From an uncultured Chlamydiae bacterium (GTDB taxonomy: Bacteria > Chlamydiota > Chlamydiia > Chlamydiales > SM23-39), in the NCBI GenBank assembly GCA_903889795.1, contig CAISYW010000131.1, positions 1-21,708 on the forward strand: a stretch of DNA of 21,708 nucleotides. Direction: 5' to 3'. Under the pieces are notes generated by a model that saw only the letters and a program-made list of their open reading frames with translations, was not told the origin of the DNA and did no database searches. Shown here piece by piece: positions 7,227 through 15,014 of this stretch. Position 1 is the stretch's first letter. Every line of letters begins with the position of its first letter. The translations under genes and the position numbers were made by a program.

Positions 7227-7940
7227 TCACTTCATATTATGAAAAACGGCATCAACATCATCGAGATTCTCCAACCTTTCAATTAAGGCGAGGTTCTTAT
7301 GTCCATCTTCCTCACTTACTTCCACGTAAATTTTGGGAACCATTTCTAGAGCCGCCTCGTCAAATTTAATATGAGCCCGCTCAATCGCTTCTTTAACAGT
7401 CGGAAAACTTTCTACAACCGTCATGACCACAAAGCAATCTTCATCAACGCAAAAATCATCTGCTCCGGATTCCATAATCAGCAAAAAAAGATCATCTTCT
7501 TTCGCAGCCGCCTTTGGAATTCGAATCACTCCTTTGCGATCAAAATTGTACGATACGGCACCCGGAGTAGCAACAGTTCCTCCGCACTTATTCGTCGCAA
7601 TGCGAATATCGGAAGCAAATCGGTTTTTATTGTCCGTGATCCCCTCGACAATGATTCCCACGCCTCCATAACCATAAAGTTCATATGTGATTTCAGAAAA
7701 GTCCTGCTGATCAGAACTCGCAGCCTTCTTAATATAGCGGTCGATGTTATCGTTGGGAAGATTGGCCTCTTTGGCTTTCAGAATAGCCGCACGCAGCTTA
7801 CTATTTGTTTTAATATCAGCGCCTCCTTGCTTCACGGCACTGATCACCTCTTTCATAATTCGGCTAAAAACTTTTCCTTTCTTGCGATCAGAGCGGTCTT
7901 TTCGGTGTTTAATATTGGCCCACTTGCTATGTCCTGCCAT
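7227..7940 (-). CDS. yebC: YebC/PmpR-family protein
   Basis: A 237-residue protein of the usual YebC length. It begins with the near-invariant MAGHSKWANIKHRK, followed by KGKVFSRIMKEVISAVKQGG, NLPNDNIDRYIKKA, TYELYGYGGVGIIVEGITDNKNR and NKCGGTVATPGAVSYNF. Family members bind DNA as regulators in some bacteria, and recent work links some to easing ribosome stalling at proline-rich stretches. The start is certain from conservation. AAAGG lies 7 bases upstream, inside the preceding gene, and the first 88 bases overlap that gene in another frame, so translation is probably coupled. It is the last gene of the leftward operon. Its position near prfB is conserved in Chlamydia. Confidence 0.95.
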   Translation of the reverse strand: MAGHSKWANIKHRKDRSDRKKGKVFSRIMKEVISAVKQGGADIKTNSKLRAAILKAKEANLPNDNIDRYIKKAASSDQQDFSEITYELYGYGGVGIIVEGITDNKNRFASDIRIATNKCGGTVATPGAVSYNFDRKGVIRIPKAAAKEDDLFLLIMESGADDFCVDEDCFVVMTVVESFPTVKEAIERAHIKFDEAALEMVPKIYVEVSEEDGHKNLALIERLENLDDVDAVFHNMK

Positions 7941-8620
7941 GACAAACCTTTAAAAAAATTTAGACTTTGTTTTTCCCACCTTTTTGCAAACGCGTAATGG
8001 GAATAAAGAGCTTCACGTCGACGAAATTCAGGCGTATGAACCCAAATACGCCCGCGCAAATCAACTCGTGCTTCACAAACCGTATGAAGCATTTCATGAT
8101 AAACGATGAACTCAACGAATTGCAAGGGCGCCTCGCAACGATCGAGAAGGCGATTGAGCCGGATCAATGGAATCGTCCGATCAAAACTCCCAAAAGTAAT
8201 CCGGCGAAAAGTGCGGTAGCGAGGAGTATCGAACCAAGTAATCGGAACCTTGATTTCTCCGTTAAAATATAATTGATTTAATTGATCATACATAACTTGC
8301 AGATTGACATTTTTTCCTTGAGGATTTGACAAGGACGGATCAGGGATTGGCGGCTGAATGCGGGTAAAATAAAGATGCGCCATCTGTCGAATCACCGCTT
8401 TGGCACGAAAGTCTTTATGCAAAGCAAAGCGAATGAGAGCCTGCAAAACAGGGGTGGATGAATAGAGAAATAACTTATGGATCGATAAATCGATTGTGCG
8501 GCCATTTATTTTTTGCACCCTGGCATAAGCAGAATGGTTTTCATGGATCGTAACGCGGAGGGGATAAGAGCAAAGAGCTTGCAAACGCTCGCATAGCTCG
8601 ACAAAGGTCATCGGGATCAC
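7853..8620 (-). CDS. SprT-like zinc metallopeptidase
   Basis: About 255 residues. VYHEMLHT (HExxH at 175-179) supplies two zinc ligands and the catalytic Glu, and His195 in WVHTPEFRRRE is placed like the third ligand in SprT/Spartan-type proteins. The core also has LQVMYDQLNQLYFNGEIKVPITW, the usual SprT approach to the active site. SprT relatives include eukaryotic Spartan, which degrades DNA-crosslinked proteins; the role in bacteria is less clear. The first 100 residues are not recognised. The GTG start at 8620 overlaps the upstream stop as GTGA; ATG 8611 is an alternative. Unusually, the last 29 codons overlap yebC, and they carry no family feature I can see. Confidence 0.75.
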   Translation of the reverse strand: MIPMTFVELCERLQALCSYPLRVTIHENHSAYARVQKINGRTIDLSIHKLFLYSSTPVLQALIRFALHKDFRAKAVIRQMAHLYFTRIQPPIPDPSLSNPQGKNVNLQVMYDQLNQLYFNGEIKVPITWFDTPRYRTFRRITFGSFDRTIPLIRLNRLLDRCEAPLQFVEFIVYHEMLHTVCEARVDLRGRIWVHTPEFRRREALYSHYAFAKRWEKQSLNFFKGLSWQDIASGPILNTEKTALIARKEKFLAEL

Positions 8621-9114
8621 AATACTTTCTGCATCATAATCTTTCCGAGGTACTGATCGTTTTGTTTGATAAAATGGCGCTGATAGCCGTACTGGAGAAA
8701 ACCGAGACGTTGATAAAGATGGATTGCAGGATTGCCTTCATATACTTCCAAATGCAAAAGCTCGATTTGAAATTGCTCTTTGGCAAGCTTTTCTAAATCA
8801 GTAAGAAGACGCGCACCCACGCCTTTTCCCCGAAACTTTTCATCAACGATAATCGCAAAAAGGGATTGATGGGCCAATTTTTTAAATGGCTGTATATAAA
8901 GCGTAGCGATACCGCATGGCTGACCATCCCAAAGAGCCGTGAGTACCGAATTGAATTTAATATTGCTGATCCAAATTCGAGCGGCATCCTCGATCTCCCT
9001 CGTATCTGCCAAAGGAAACCATTGCAATACTCCAGGCTGTTGCAGCCATTCGATCAAACAGCCCATATCTTCCTGGATTCCGAAACGTATCGAGATGAGT
9101 TTGTTTTGTGTCAT
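8617..9114 (-). CDS. GNAT-family N-acetyltransferase (second of tandem pair)
   Basis: A 165-residue single GNAT domain. Motif A, IIVDEKFRGKGVGARLL, holds the acetyl-CoA pyrophosphate loop (R-G-K-G-V-G), and EVYEGNPAIHLYQRLGFLQYG is the typical motif B region. It resembles the preceding gene throughout: both have an N-terminal WF/WL segment with an IExxxxxW-like stretch, and PFKKLAHQSLFAIIVD aligns with PYRKVAHHGSFYLIVD. The two are therefore tandem paralogues. The substrate is unknown. The start overlaps the upstream stop as ATGA, and its own stop overlaps the SprT-like start as GTGA, which indicates translational coupling. A GNAT gene lies at this place in Chlamydia too (CT458, from memory). 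Confidence 0.85.
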   Translation of the reverse strand: MTQNKLISIRFGIQEDMGCLIEWLQQPGVLQWFPLADTREIEDAARIWISNIKFNSVLTALWDGQPCGIATLYIQPFKKLAHQSLFAIIVDEKFRGKGVGARLLTDLEKLAKEQFQIELLHLEVYEGNPAIHLYQRLGFLQYGYQRHFIKQNDQYLGKIMMQKVL

Positions 9115-9611
9115 TGAAAAAAGCGCTCCATTAAAACTCTCGCATGCCCATGGCCGTTGATTTTGACAAAATTCTCTTGCCGGGCAAACAACTGAAAACG
9201 ATTTTTTTCGAGGATCGATAAAATCGAATTCGGCTCGTAAATCTCAACAGAGATGCTTTCCAGAGAAAAACGGGTCTTGGCCAAATGGAGCAAATTAAGA
9301 ACCATCGACGTCCCGATCCCCTTTTGACGATGTTTTGGATCCACGATCAGGTAAAACGATCCATGATGCGCCACTTTTCGATAGGGCATCAATAATAACG
9401 TACCCATCGCGCAAGGAACCTCGCTAAGAGTTCCGGTCAAAGCTGCCTTAAATCGAGCAAACCCAATCCAGTTTTTTAAGACATCTTCAGTCTCGGTATC
9501 GGTATCAAAAGGAAATGGCACACGCTCGATCGGATCGGCAAACCAATTTTGCAAAATGGGCAAATCCTCAAGAGTTGAATAGCGAATATCAAAATCTTCC
9601 GGAACAATCAT
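9111..9611 (-). CDS. GNAT-family N-acetyltransferase (first of tandem pair)
   Basis: A 166-residue GNAT domain with motif A YLIVDPKHRQKGIGTSMVLNL (acetyl-CoA loop Q-K-G-I-G) and a degenerate motif B, EIYEPNSILSILEKNRFQLF. In the second copy the corresponding segment is more canonical (NPAIHLYQRLGF), so this copy may have changed substrate or lost efficiency. The start codon follows the prfB stop by 3 bases and its stop overlaps the next start by 4. Such enzymes acetylate amines on proteins, peptides or small molecules. Being in an operon with prfB invites the idea of a target in translation, but that is speculation. Confidence 0.82.
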   Translation of the reverse strand: MIVPEDFDIRYSTLEDLPILQNWFADPIERVPFPFDTDTETEDVLKNWIGFARFKAALTGTLSEVPCAMGTLLLMPYRKVAHHGSFYLIVDPKHRQKGIGTSMVLNLLHLAKTRFSLESISVEIYEPNSILSILEKNRFQLFARQENFVKINGHGHARVLMERFFQ

Positions 9612-9614
9612 ATC

Positions 9615-10707
9615 TCAACCAAATTGCTTCAAATAAGCATTAATGAATTCATCGATATCTCCATCCATCACAGCCTGAATATTACCTACCTCGACCTTGG
9701 TGCGAGTGTCTTTTACAAGCGTATAGGGCTGGAATACATAATTACGTATCTGACTTCCCCATGCAATTTCTTTCTTCTCGCCACCCATCGACGAAAGCTT
9801 CTGCTGTTGTTCGAAAAGCTCTTTTTCATAGAGTTTCGATTTCAGCATTTTCATGCAATTTTCACGATTTTGAATCTGGCTTCGTTCATTCTGACACGAG
9901 ACGACAATGCCACTCTTAATATGGGTGATACGTACGGCTGAATCGGTTTTATTGACATGCTGGCCGCCCGCGCCGGATGCGCGATAAGTATCGATCTTAA
10001 TATCATCCGGGCGTACATCAATCTGAATATCATCGACGATGGGAGTCACGTCGACAGATGCAAAACTGGTATGGCGGCGCGCATTTGAATCGAAGGGGGA
10101 AATCCTGACTAGGCGATGAACCCCTTTTTCCGATTTGCAATACCCATATGCAAAATCTCCGGACATTCGATAGGTGATGCTCTTAATTCCGGCCACGTCG
10201 CCGTCGAGTCGATCGATCTCTTCAACTTTCCAGCCGCGCTTGACCGCCCAGCGCTGGTACATACGAGAAAGCATCAACGCCCAATCACATGACTCAGTCC
10301 CGCCGGCGCCTGCATTGATTTCAAAATAACATTCTCTGGAATCGAGATCGCCCGAGAGCATCTTTTGAATCTCGAGATCGCTTAATTTTTTTTCGATATC
10401 GTCCAGCTGGCCTAACAATTCCTTAACCAGCTGATCATCGGCAATGCTTTCGGCTTCAGGCAAAAGCTCGCTAACATCCTTAAATCGCGATTTCAATTCC
10501 CGATAAGGAACAGTCCAACGACGCAAAACTTTGCATTCATCGATTATCTTTTGTGCGGCCGTCTGATTATCCCAAAAACCGCTCTCGGCCATACGGTTTT
10601 CAAGGTTCTGAACTTGTTCTTCCTTGACTGCCAAGTCAAAGATACCCCCACATATCAGAGAGTCTCAAATCAATTCTCTTCAGTCGTTCCAGCATTTCTA
10701 AATTCAT
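9615..10707 (-). CDS. prfB: Peptide chain release factor 2, with programmed +1 frameshift
   Basis: Release factor 2 terminates translation at UGA and UAA. It is encoded in two overlapping frames. Frame 1 runs from ATG 10707 (GGGGG as ribosome-binding site 8 bases upstream) through 23 codons to an in-frame UGA at 10638-10636. Reading then slips +1 on CTT and continues with GAC at 10637 to the stop at 9615. The fused product is about 363 residues, as expected for RF2 (E. coli 365). It contains RISPFDSNARRHTSF with the SPF anticodon-like tripeptide near 203-205, and SGAGGQHVNKTDSAVR with the catalytic GGQ near 247-249. Calling the gene from 10634 alone would miss the true N terminus. It heads the leftward operon. 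Confidence 0.95.
10635..10649 (-). promoter_or_regulatory. RF2 autoregulatory +1 frameshift site
   Basis: On the minus strand the sequence is GGGGGTATCTTTGAC. A Shine-Dalgarno-like G run precedes CTT TGA C, the classical slippery site. When RF2 is scarce, UGA is read slowly, the P-site tRNA slips from CUU to UUU, and full-length RF2 is made. Seen directly; the mechanism is established for E. coli prfB. Confidence 0.95.
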
Positions 10708-10877
10708 AGATAGACCCCCAGTGCAATTTGTCAAATTCTAACGTAGAGTAATGATTTATTTCGACTTTGTCCATTTCAACAAATGAAACAATTTTTTTGG
10801 ATTGCATCAAATCGCCCTTACCTAAACCCTCTTTTGAGTTAATCAAAATAATTTTTTATCGAAATTTTTGAACTTCC

Positions 10878-10906
10878 TTTACATTAATCGATTTCAACTC
10901 GATAAT
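10878..10906 (+). promoter_or_regulatory. Promoter of the repeat-protein gene
   Basis: TTTACA (10878-10883) and GATAAT (10901-10906) each match the sigma-70 consensus at 5 of 6 positions with the ideal spacing of 17. The predicted leader to ATG 10940 is about 27 bases. This is one of the best-looking promoters in the window. Confidence 0.65.
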
Positions 10907-10939
10907 AAACGCCTTAATTTTGAACCATCGGAGGTACCA

Positions 10940-11674
10940 ATGAACATCATTAGCAACCCTTCAACTTCCACAGCAGGTTGTGTAGTTTGCCAACCATCTT
11001 TAATCATTAAGGGACTCAAAGACGCCTTAACGGTTGTGTCAGAGACCGCAAAAAAGGTCGCTTTCATTTCCAGCATCTATTTCATGAAAGCAGCCATGGT
11101 CGCGCTTGCAGCTCTTAATGGAGTCTGGAACGCAACAAAGACCTTGGGGCACAATACGGCAGCACTTGCTAAAACTGTTGGAATCGCTATGCTAGAATGG
11201 GCTCACATCGCTGGAAACAAATCAGCCGAGCTCGCTCAATCCGTTAAAAAAGGCGTGATCGTTGCAAGCATTTACTTAGGTAAAGCAGCGATGATCGGCA
11301 AAGAAGCTCTACAAGCAGCTTTGCACGCTAGCTGGGTTGCCACCAAAAATTTTGGAGGCAAAACAATGGAAGCAACAAAATTCGTAGCGTACGTTGCGAT
11401 GGATCTGCTGAAGAAATTGGGGCACCAAACTCTCCTGGTTACTCAAAAAGCAGCTCATTTCACTGCAAAATATTTTTCTATTGCCGCTCACTTTACAGCA
11501 CAGAAACTCTCTGATGCAAAAGCAGGCATTGGTCAAGGATTACAAATATCCAAGCACTTTTTAGCAACCCACCAAAAAGAAACAGCCCTTCTGGGATGCG
11601 GAATTGTCATTGGTACAGGTGCTTATTATGTTGCATCTCGAATGTTTACTGGTCCAAAAGAAGTAAAAGCTTAA
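10940..11674 (+). CDS. Alanine-rich amphipathic repeat protein with C-terminal hydrophobic segment
   Basis: I do not recognise this 244-residue protein. I start it at ATG 10940 because GGAGG lies 5 bases upstream and a promoter lies just before that; a TTG at 10868 would fall upstream of the promoter. It is almost wholly helical, rich in Ala, Lys and Thr, and has an internal duplication. About residues 38-100 (KKVAFISSIYFMKAAM, then ATKTLG) align with about 102-170 (KKGVIVASIYLGKAAM, then ATKNFG), and a weaker third unit follows. Near the C terminus ETALLGCGIVIGTGAYYVASRM is a likely membrane anchor. There is no signal peptide. A strong promoter, a consensus ribosome-binding site and a terminator suggest high expression. 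A membrane-associated or secreted structural role is possible. Confidence 0.7.
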   Translation: MNIISNPSTSTAGCVVCQPSLIIKGLKDALTVVSETAKKVAFISSIYFMKAAMVALAALNGVWNATKTLGHNTAALAKTVGIAMLEWAHIAGNKSAELAQSVKKGVIVASIYLGKAAMIGKEALQAALHASWVATKNFGGKTMEATKFVAYVAMDLLKKLGHQTLLVTQKAAHFTAKYFSIAAHFTAQKLSDAKAGIGQGLQISKHFLATHQKETALLGCGIVIGTGAYYVASRMFTGPKEVKA

Positions 11675-11705
11675 AGCTTGGCTTTGAATCCCAGTATTTA
11701 TCTAA

Positions 11706-11732
11706 CAAGACCGAGTTCTCTACTCGGTCTTG
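11706..11732 (+). terminator. Rho-independent terminator after the repeat-protein gene
   Basis: CAAGACCGAG and CTCGGTCTTG form a perfect 10-base stem around a 7-base loop, followed by a T-rich tract. It starts 31 bases after the stop codon at 11674. The stop codon of the convergent gene (11720-11722) lies in the loop. Confidence 0.85.
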
Positions 11733-13741
11733 TTTATGTTTGTTTTTTGAATCCGAAAGGATTTCCCGTCTTGTATGACAACCAGACGCTCTCCGTCGCG
11801 CACTTCAAATCGATGAGCTCCCTCAAGGCAGACGTTTTCGGCAACAAACTCCGAGTAGCCCTCTAATACAATTTCAAGCGACTCATAACGCTGATATTTC
11901 GCTTTCCAAAACGGACGCGAAGTTTTCCAGTCTACGCCTCGATTGATCACCTTCACATTACGTAAAATAGTTCGAGGAACCCATTTTGAAAAACGCTTCG
12001 AGCCCATGGGATATTTTGCTATGATGCGAAGACTGCCGTTTACTTCAAGATTCTCTATGTCAGCCTCCGCAACTTCCATCACAAATTCACTGCCATCGCT
12101 CAAACGGCCGCGGCGCATTTTTTGACCAATGGTTTGAAATAAAGGCCCCAGTGCCGGATGAAACAAAAAGACAAAGGGCGGATGTGCGGCCAGAACTTCC
12201 TGCAGCGAGCGATCGGGAGGCAAAACAAATCCACAGGCAACGCATAAAAGCTCTCGATGAGAACGCATCAGATCGTAGAAACAATTTTCGGGCGTATCAT
12301 CGAAAGAACTACCGTCAACAAATGCCTTTTTAGCCGTAGAAATCGTCTTATGTCGATGATTATAAGTAATAAATGTCTTTTTCAAAGCATGAGATTCTTT
12401 TGTAAGTCGCTCCCGTTTTCTTTCGACGAAGACATCGGCGATATTTTGCATAGCTGATTCAAGCCGGCCGATCTGCTCATGGTTGGATTTCTTTTTCATG
12501 TTAATGATCAGGCCGGGAAATGGGCATTTTTTTACTGCGTCTTCGATCGCAGACAGATCAGCAAAAAGGATGTTTGTGTTAGAGGTGAAGCGCGAATAGG
12601 GCTCATCAGGACTCAGCGGGCGATCTTCAATGCCATACTTTTCAAAATCGGTGTATTCAACATTGGAGACAACATAGGAATACCCTCCCTTGATTTTACG
12701 CTCGACAAGAACATTCATCCCCTCCGCAGACAAACAGTGGCGCGGACAGGAAGCAAATCCAAAAGACTTTTGCTGTGACACTCCAATGCCGGTAAAAGCC
12801 AAAACACCGTAATCCATACCGGCCAGCGGATTATTAATCTGCCGCACCAAAGCATATTTAGCACCAAATTGACGAAACCAATCAAAAACGCCATGATCTT
12901 TTGCTAATTTCCAAATTGCTCCATGGCCGCCGGGTTTCAATAATAACTTCCAAGGCGCCGTCCAAAGCCAACCTCCGAGCTGATTCACTGCGGGAACGAG
13001 TGGCTGAACAAACAAACAAAAACTCTCTTTCGGCCGTCCAAACCAGCCATTTGTTTCAAGAATGTTTTGAATATGGATCCGGTTGTCTTTTTCATGAGAA
13101 GTCATAATCGCAACCGGCGTGGTTAAAACCTTCCCGGTACGCTTAAAGTAGAGATATTCTCTCGCTTCTAAATCGCGCAGCAGCCGCGCCAGTAGTGTTT
13201 GATTGGCAAATTCCAATTTGGCCGCCGGCAAATCTTGCCCCGTTATTTCATCGACAAGATGCAAACGATCGGCTGATCCGCCCAGAGGATACATTTCGCA
13301 GAGAAAAGGCATAGCGCGGATTCCCTCCTCAATTGCCGAGTCCACCTCTTTTTTCTTTTGAGAAATATCGATGAAATAGGGGGAATGATACCTCGCATCT
13401 AAAGCCGTTTCCTTCACATTGAGCAAACGAAGAACCTGAAGCTGATATCCGATCACCCCACCCAGTTCACGATAAAAATGATCAACAGAAGCTAAAACCG
13501 CTGATAATTTTTCAATATCCTGATTCGAAGGAATCTCAACATCCAGAGGCGCTTGACCAATTGCAATCAATTGCTTAAGTGCAATTTCATTATCCATAGA
13601 GAGCTTGGAGAAAACAACGCAAAGCGGGTGCGCTGTTTTTAAAAATGCAGCAACACGGGGATAGTCATTGAGGAGATTTATCTTTTCGGCATCGGTTTTC
13701 GCCTCCTGAAGACGCACCGCCAAATTCTCGATTGCTTTCAC
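11720..13741 (-). CDS. UDP-sugar pyrophosphorylase-like protein (UGP3-like)
   Basis: A 673-residue protein. Residues 1-145 are helical and unassigned. From about 150 it follows the order of UTP:sugar-1-phosphate uridylyltransferases: MYPLGGSADRL (variant of the nucleotide-binding loop LxGGxGTRLG), PVAIMTSHEKDN, LFVQPLVPAV, LLKPGGHGAIWKLA (269-280), RQINNPLAGMDYGVLAF, VSNVEYTDF and FTSNTNILFADL. Later segments such as GSLRIIAKYP suggest a left-handed beta-helix tail. The order and large size fit the UGP3-type proteins of plastids and chlamydiae. Its loop lacks the usual GTR, so activity or substrate is uncertain. The start is GTG 13741 with AGGTG a few bases upstream, and a tiny frame ATG...TGA ends on the start codon. 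It converges on the repeat-protein gene. Confidence 0.6.
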   Translation of the reverse strand: MKAIENLAVRLQEAKTDAEKINLLNDYPRVAAFLKTAHPLCVVFSKLSMDNEIALKQLIAIGQAPLDVEIPSNQDIEKLSAVLASVDHFYRELGGVIGYQLQVLRLLNVKETALDARYHSPYFIDISQKKKEVDSAIEEGIRAMPFLCEMYPLGGSADRLHLVDEITGQDLPAAKLEFANQTLLARLLRDLEAREYLYFKRTGKVLTTPVAIMTSHEKDNRIHIQNILETNGWFGRPKESFCLFVQPLVPAVNQLGGWLWTAPWKLLLKPGGHGAIWKLAKDHGVFDWFRQFGAKYALVRQINNPLAGMDYGVLAFTGIGVSQQKSFGFASCPRHCLSAEGMNVLVERKIKGGYSYVVSNVEYTDFEKYGIEDRPLSPDEPYSRFTSNTNILFADLSAIEDAVKKCPFPGLIINMKKKSNHEQIGRLESAMQNIADVFVERKRERLTKESHALKKTFITYNHRHKTISTAKKAFVDGSSFDDTPENCFYDLMRSHRELLCVACGFVLPPDRSLQEVLAAHPPFVFLFHPALGPLFQTIGQKMRRGRLSDGSEFVMEVAEADIENLEVNGSLRIIAKYPMGSKRFSKWVPRTILRNVKVINRGVDWKTSRPFWKAKYQRYESLEIVLEGYSEFVAENVCLEGAHRFEVRDGERLVVIQDGKSFRIQKTNINKTE

Positions 13742-13875
13742 TGAACACCTGACATTTTTATTTTTTATGATTGCCTCATCGTAATCGTTCTTTTATCGGG
13801 AGGCAAGTTCAGATTGTATCAACGTTGGACTTTTTCCTATGAGGTCGGTATGCTGTCAATTTTTGATAATTTGCT

Positions 13876-13904
13876 TTGACACTTATATCCCTCGACAGAT
13901 ACAA
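13876..13904 (+). promoter_or_regulatory. Candidate promoter of the SWIB gene
   Basis: TTGACA at 13876-13881 is a perfect -35 box. The best -10 is GATACA (13898-13903), spacing 16, with only 3 of 6 matches. It lies upstream of an AAGGAG ribosome-binding site that precedes ATG 13959. Confidence 0.4.
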
Positions 13905-13958
13905 GATTTCTTTTGAGGAAAGAATACACCGAGCCTTTTTTTTAAGGAGAAAAAGAAC

Positions 13959-14225
13959 ATGGCAATCAAGCAAAAAATTTCTAAATTTATGCAACCGATG
14001 AAAGTAAGTGAAGATCTTGCAGCGGTTGTAGGTAAAGGTCCATTGCCTCGCACAGAAGTGACGAAAAAGCTGTGGGCCTATATCAAGTCCCGTAAATTAC
14101 AAGATCCAAAAAACAAAAGAAATATCAACCCAGATGAAAAACTAGGTCGCGTTCTCGGAAGCAGCAAAAAATCCGTGAACATGTTTGAAATGACGAAACT
14201 CGTCAACAAACATCTTACCTACTAA
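13959..14225 (+). CDS. SWIB-domain protein
   Basis: An 88-residue basic protein that is essentially one SWIB/MDM2-type domain: MQPMKVSEDLAAVVGKGPLPRTEV, then KKLWAYIKSRKLQDPKNKRNINPDEKLGRVLG and FEMTKLVNKHL. SWIB domains occur in eukaryotic SWI/SNF chromatin complexes. Among bacteria they are best known in chlamydiae, both alone and fused to topoisomerase I, and were proposed to relate to condensing and opening of the chlamydial nucleoid. The gene has AAGGAG 9 bases before ATG and its own terminator, so it is a single-gene unit. In C. trachomatis the SWIB gene (CT460) is next to prfB; here two genes lie between them. Confidence 0.93.
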   Translation: MAIKQKISKFMQPMKVSEDLAAVVGKGPLPRTEVTKKLWAYIKSRKLQDPKNKRNINPDEKLGRVLGSSKKSVNMFEMTKLVNKHLTY

Positions 14226-14254
14226 TTTCTCAAGATATTTTTTTATAGTGTCCA

Positions 14255-14286
14255 GGCGGCTAGTCCCTAGCCGCCTTTTCTTTTTT
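14255..14286 (+). terminator. Rho-independent terminator of the SWIB gene
   Basis: A perfect 9-base stem, GGCGGCTAG (14255-14263) and CTAGCCGCC (14267-14275), with a 3-base loop is followed by TTTTCTTTTTT. It lies 30 bases after the SWIB stop codon. Confidence 0.95.
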
Positions 14287-14333
14287 CTGTTATTCTCCTC
14301 CTTTCAAACAAACCAAAAAAGTTCCCAAAACGG

Positions 14334-15014
14334 ATGATGAATAAAAAAAATTTTACTTCGCTTATTTTTCTCGCCGGTGGAAAAGGATTGCGCATCGGAG
14401 GAGAAATTCCGAAACAATTTCGACCGCTTCTTAAAAAACCATTGGCGCTTTATAGCTTAGAACTTTTCGCTGCACTCTCTGAAATCGACGAAATCATCGT
14501 GGTTTGCGAGCTTCAATTCCGCTCACTTTTTGCATCAATTCAAAAGCCGCTCTATTTTGTTCTCCCCGGAAATCGTCGTCAGGATTCAGTCTATCGCGGA
14601 TTAATGGCATCTTCCGATCAATCCGACCTCATCTGCGTGCATGACTCCGCGCGTCCTTTTGTTGAAAAAGATTCCATTATTCATCTGCTTCAAGAAGCGC
14701 GACGGCGTGGAGCCGCGGCTCTGGCAATTCCGGCATCGAATACAATTAAACAAGCCGATCCGAACCAATGCGTCCGGCGCACCCTGCCGCGTGAAGAACT
14801 ATGGGAGCTTCAAACCCCTCAAGCCATCGAACGATCTCTATTTATCAAAGCTTATATTTATGCTCATGCCCATGAAATCGAAGCAACGGATGATCTTTCA
14901 TTGATTGAGGCAATGGGAGAAAAAACCTATCTAGTCAAAGGCTCTCCACGAAATTTCAAAATCACCACTCCTTTCGATTGGGTCATTGCCGAGAAATTAT
15001 GCGCATCAAACTAA
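14334..15014 (+). CDS. ispD: 2-C-methyl-D-erythritol 4-phosphate cytidylyltransferase
   Basis: IspD joins CTP and methylerythritol 4-phosphate in the non-mevalonate isoprenoid pathway, in the cytoplasm. The 226-residue length is typical. Visible motifs are FLAGGKGLRIGGEIPKQF at 12-29 (the CTP-binding loop, with LAGG in place of AAGxGxRM), LPGNRRQDSVYRGL, CVHDSARPFV, the LQTPQAIERS segment, and EIEATDDLSLIEAMG near the end. The start is either ATG 14334 or the adjacent ATG 14337. truA begins inside its last codons (16-base overlap), so the two are coupled, an arrangement shared with Chlamydia (CT462-CT463 from memory). The gene usually placed between SWIB and ispD there (CT461) is not present here. 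Confidence 0.95.
   Translation: MMNKKNFTSLIFLAGGKGLRIGGEIPKQFRPLLKKPLALYSLELFAALSEIDEIIVVCELQFRSLFASIQKPLYFVLPGNRRQDSVYRGLMASSDQSDLICVHDSARPFVEKDSIIHLLQEARRRGAAALAIPASNTIKQADPNQCVRRTLPREELWELQTPQAIERSLFIKAYIYAHAHEIEATDDLSLIEAMGEKTYLVKGSPRNFKITTPFDWVIAEKLCASN

Noticed and set aside
7371..7997. Open frame of 208 codons opposite yebC
   Set aside because: It is antisense to a highly conserved gene, and the translation has no family features; it follows from yebC codon usage.
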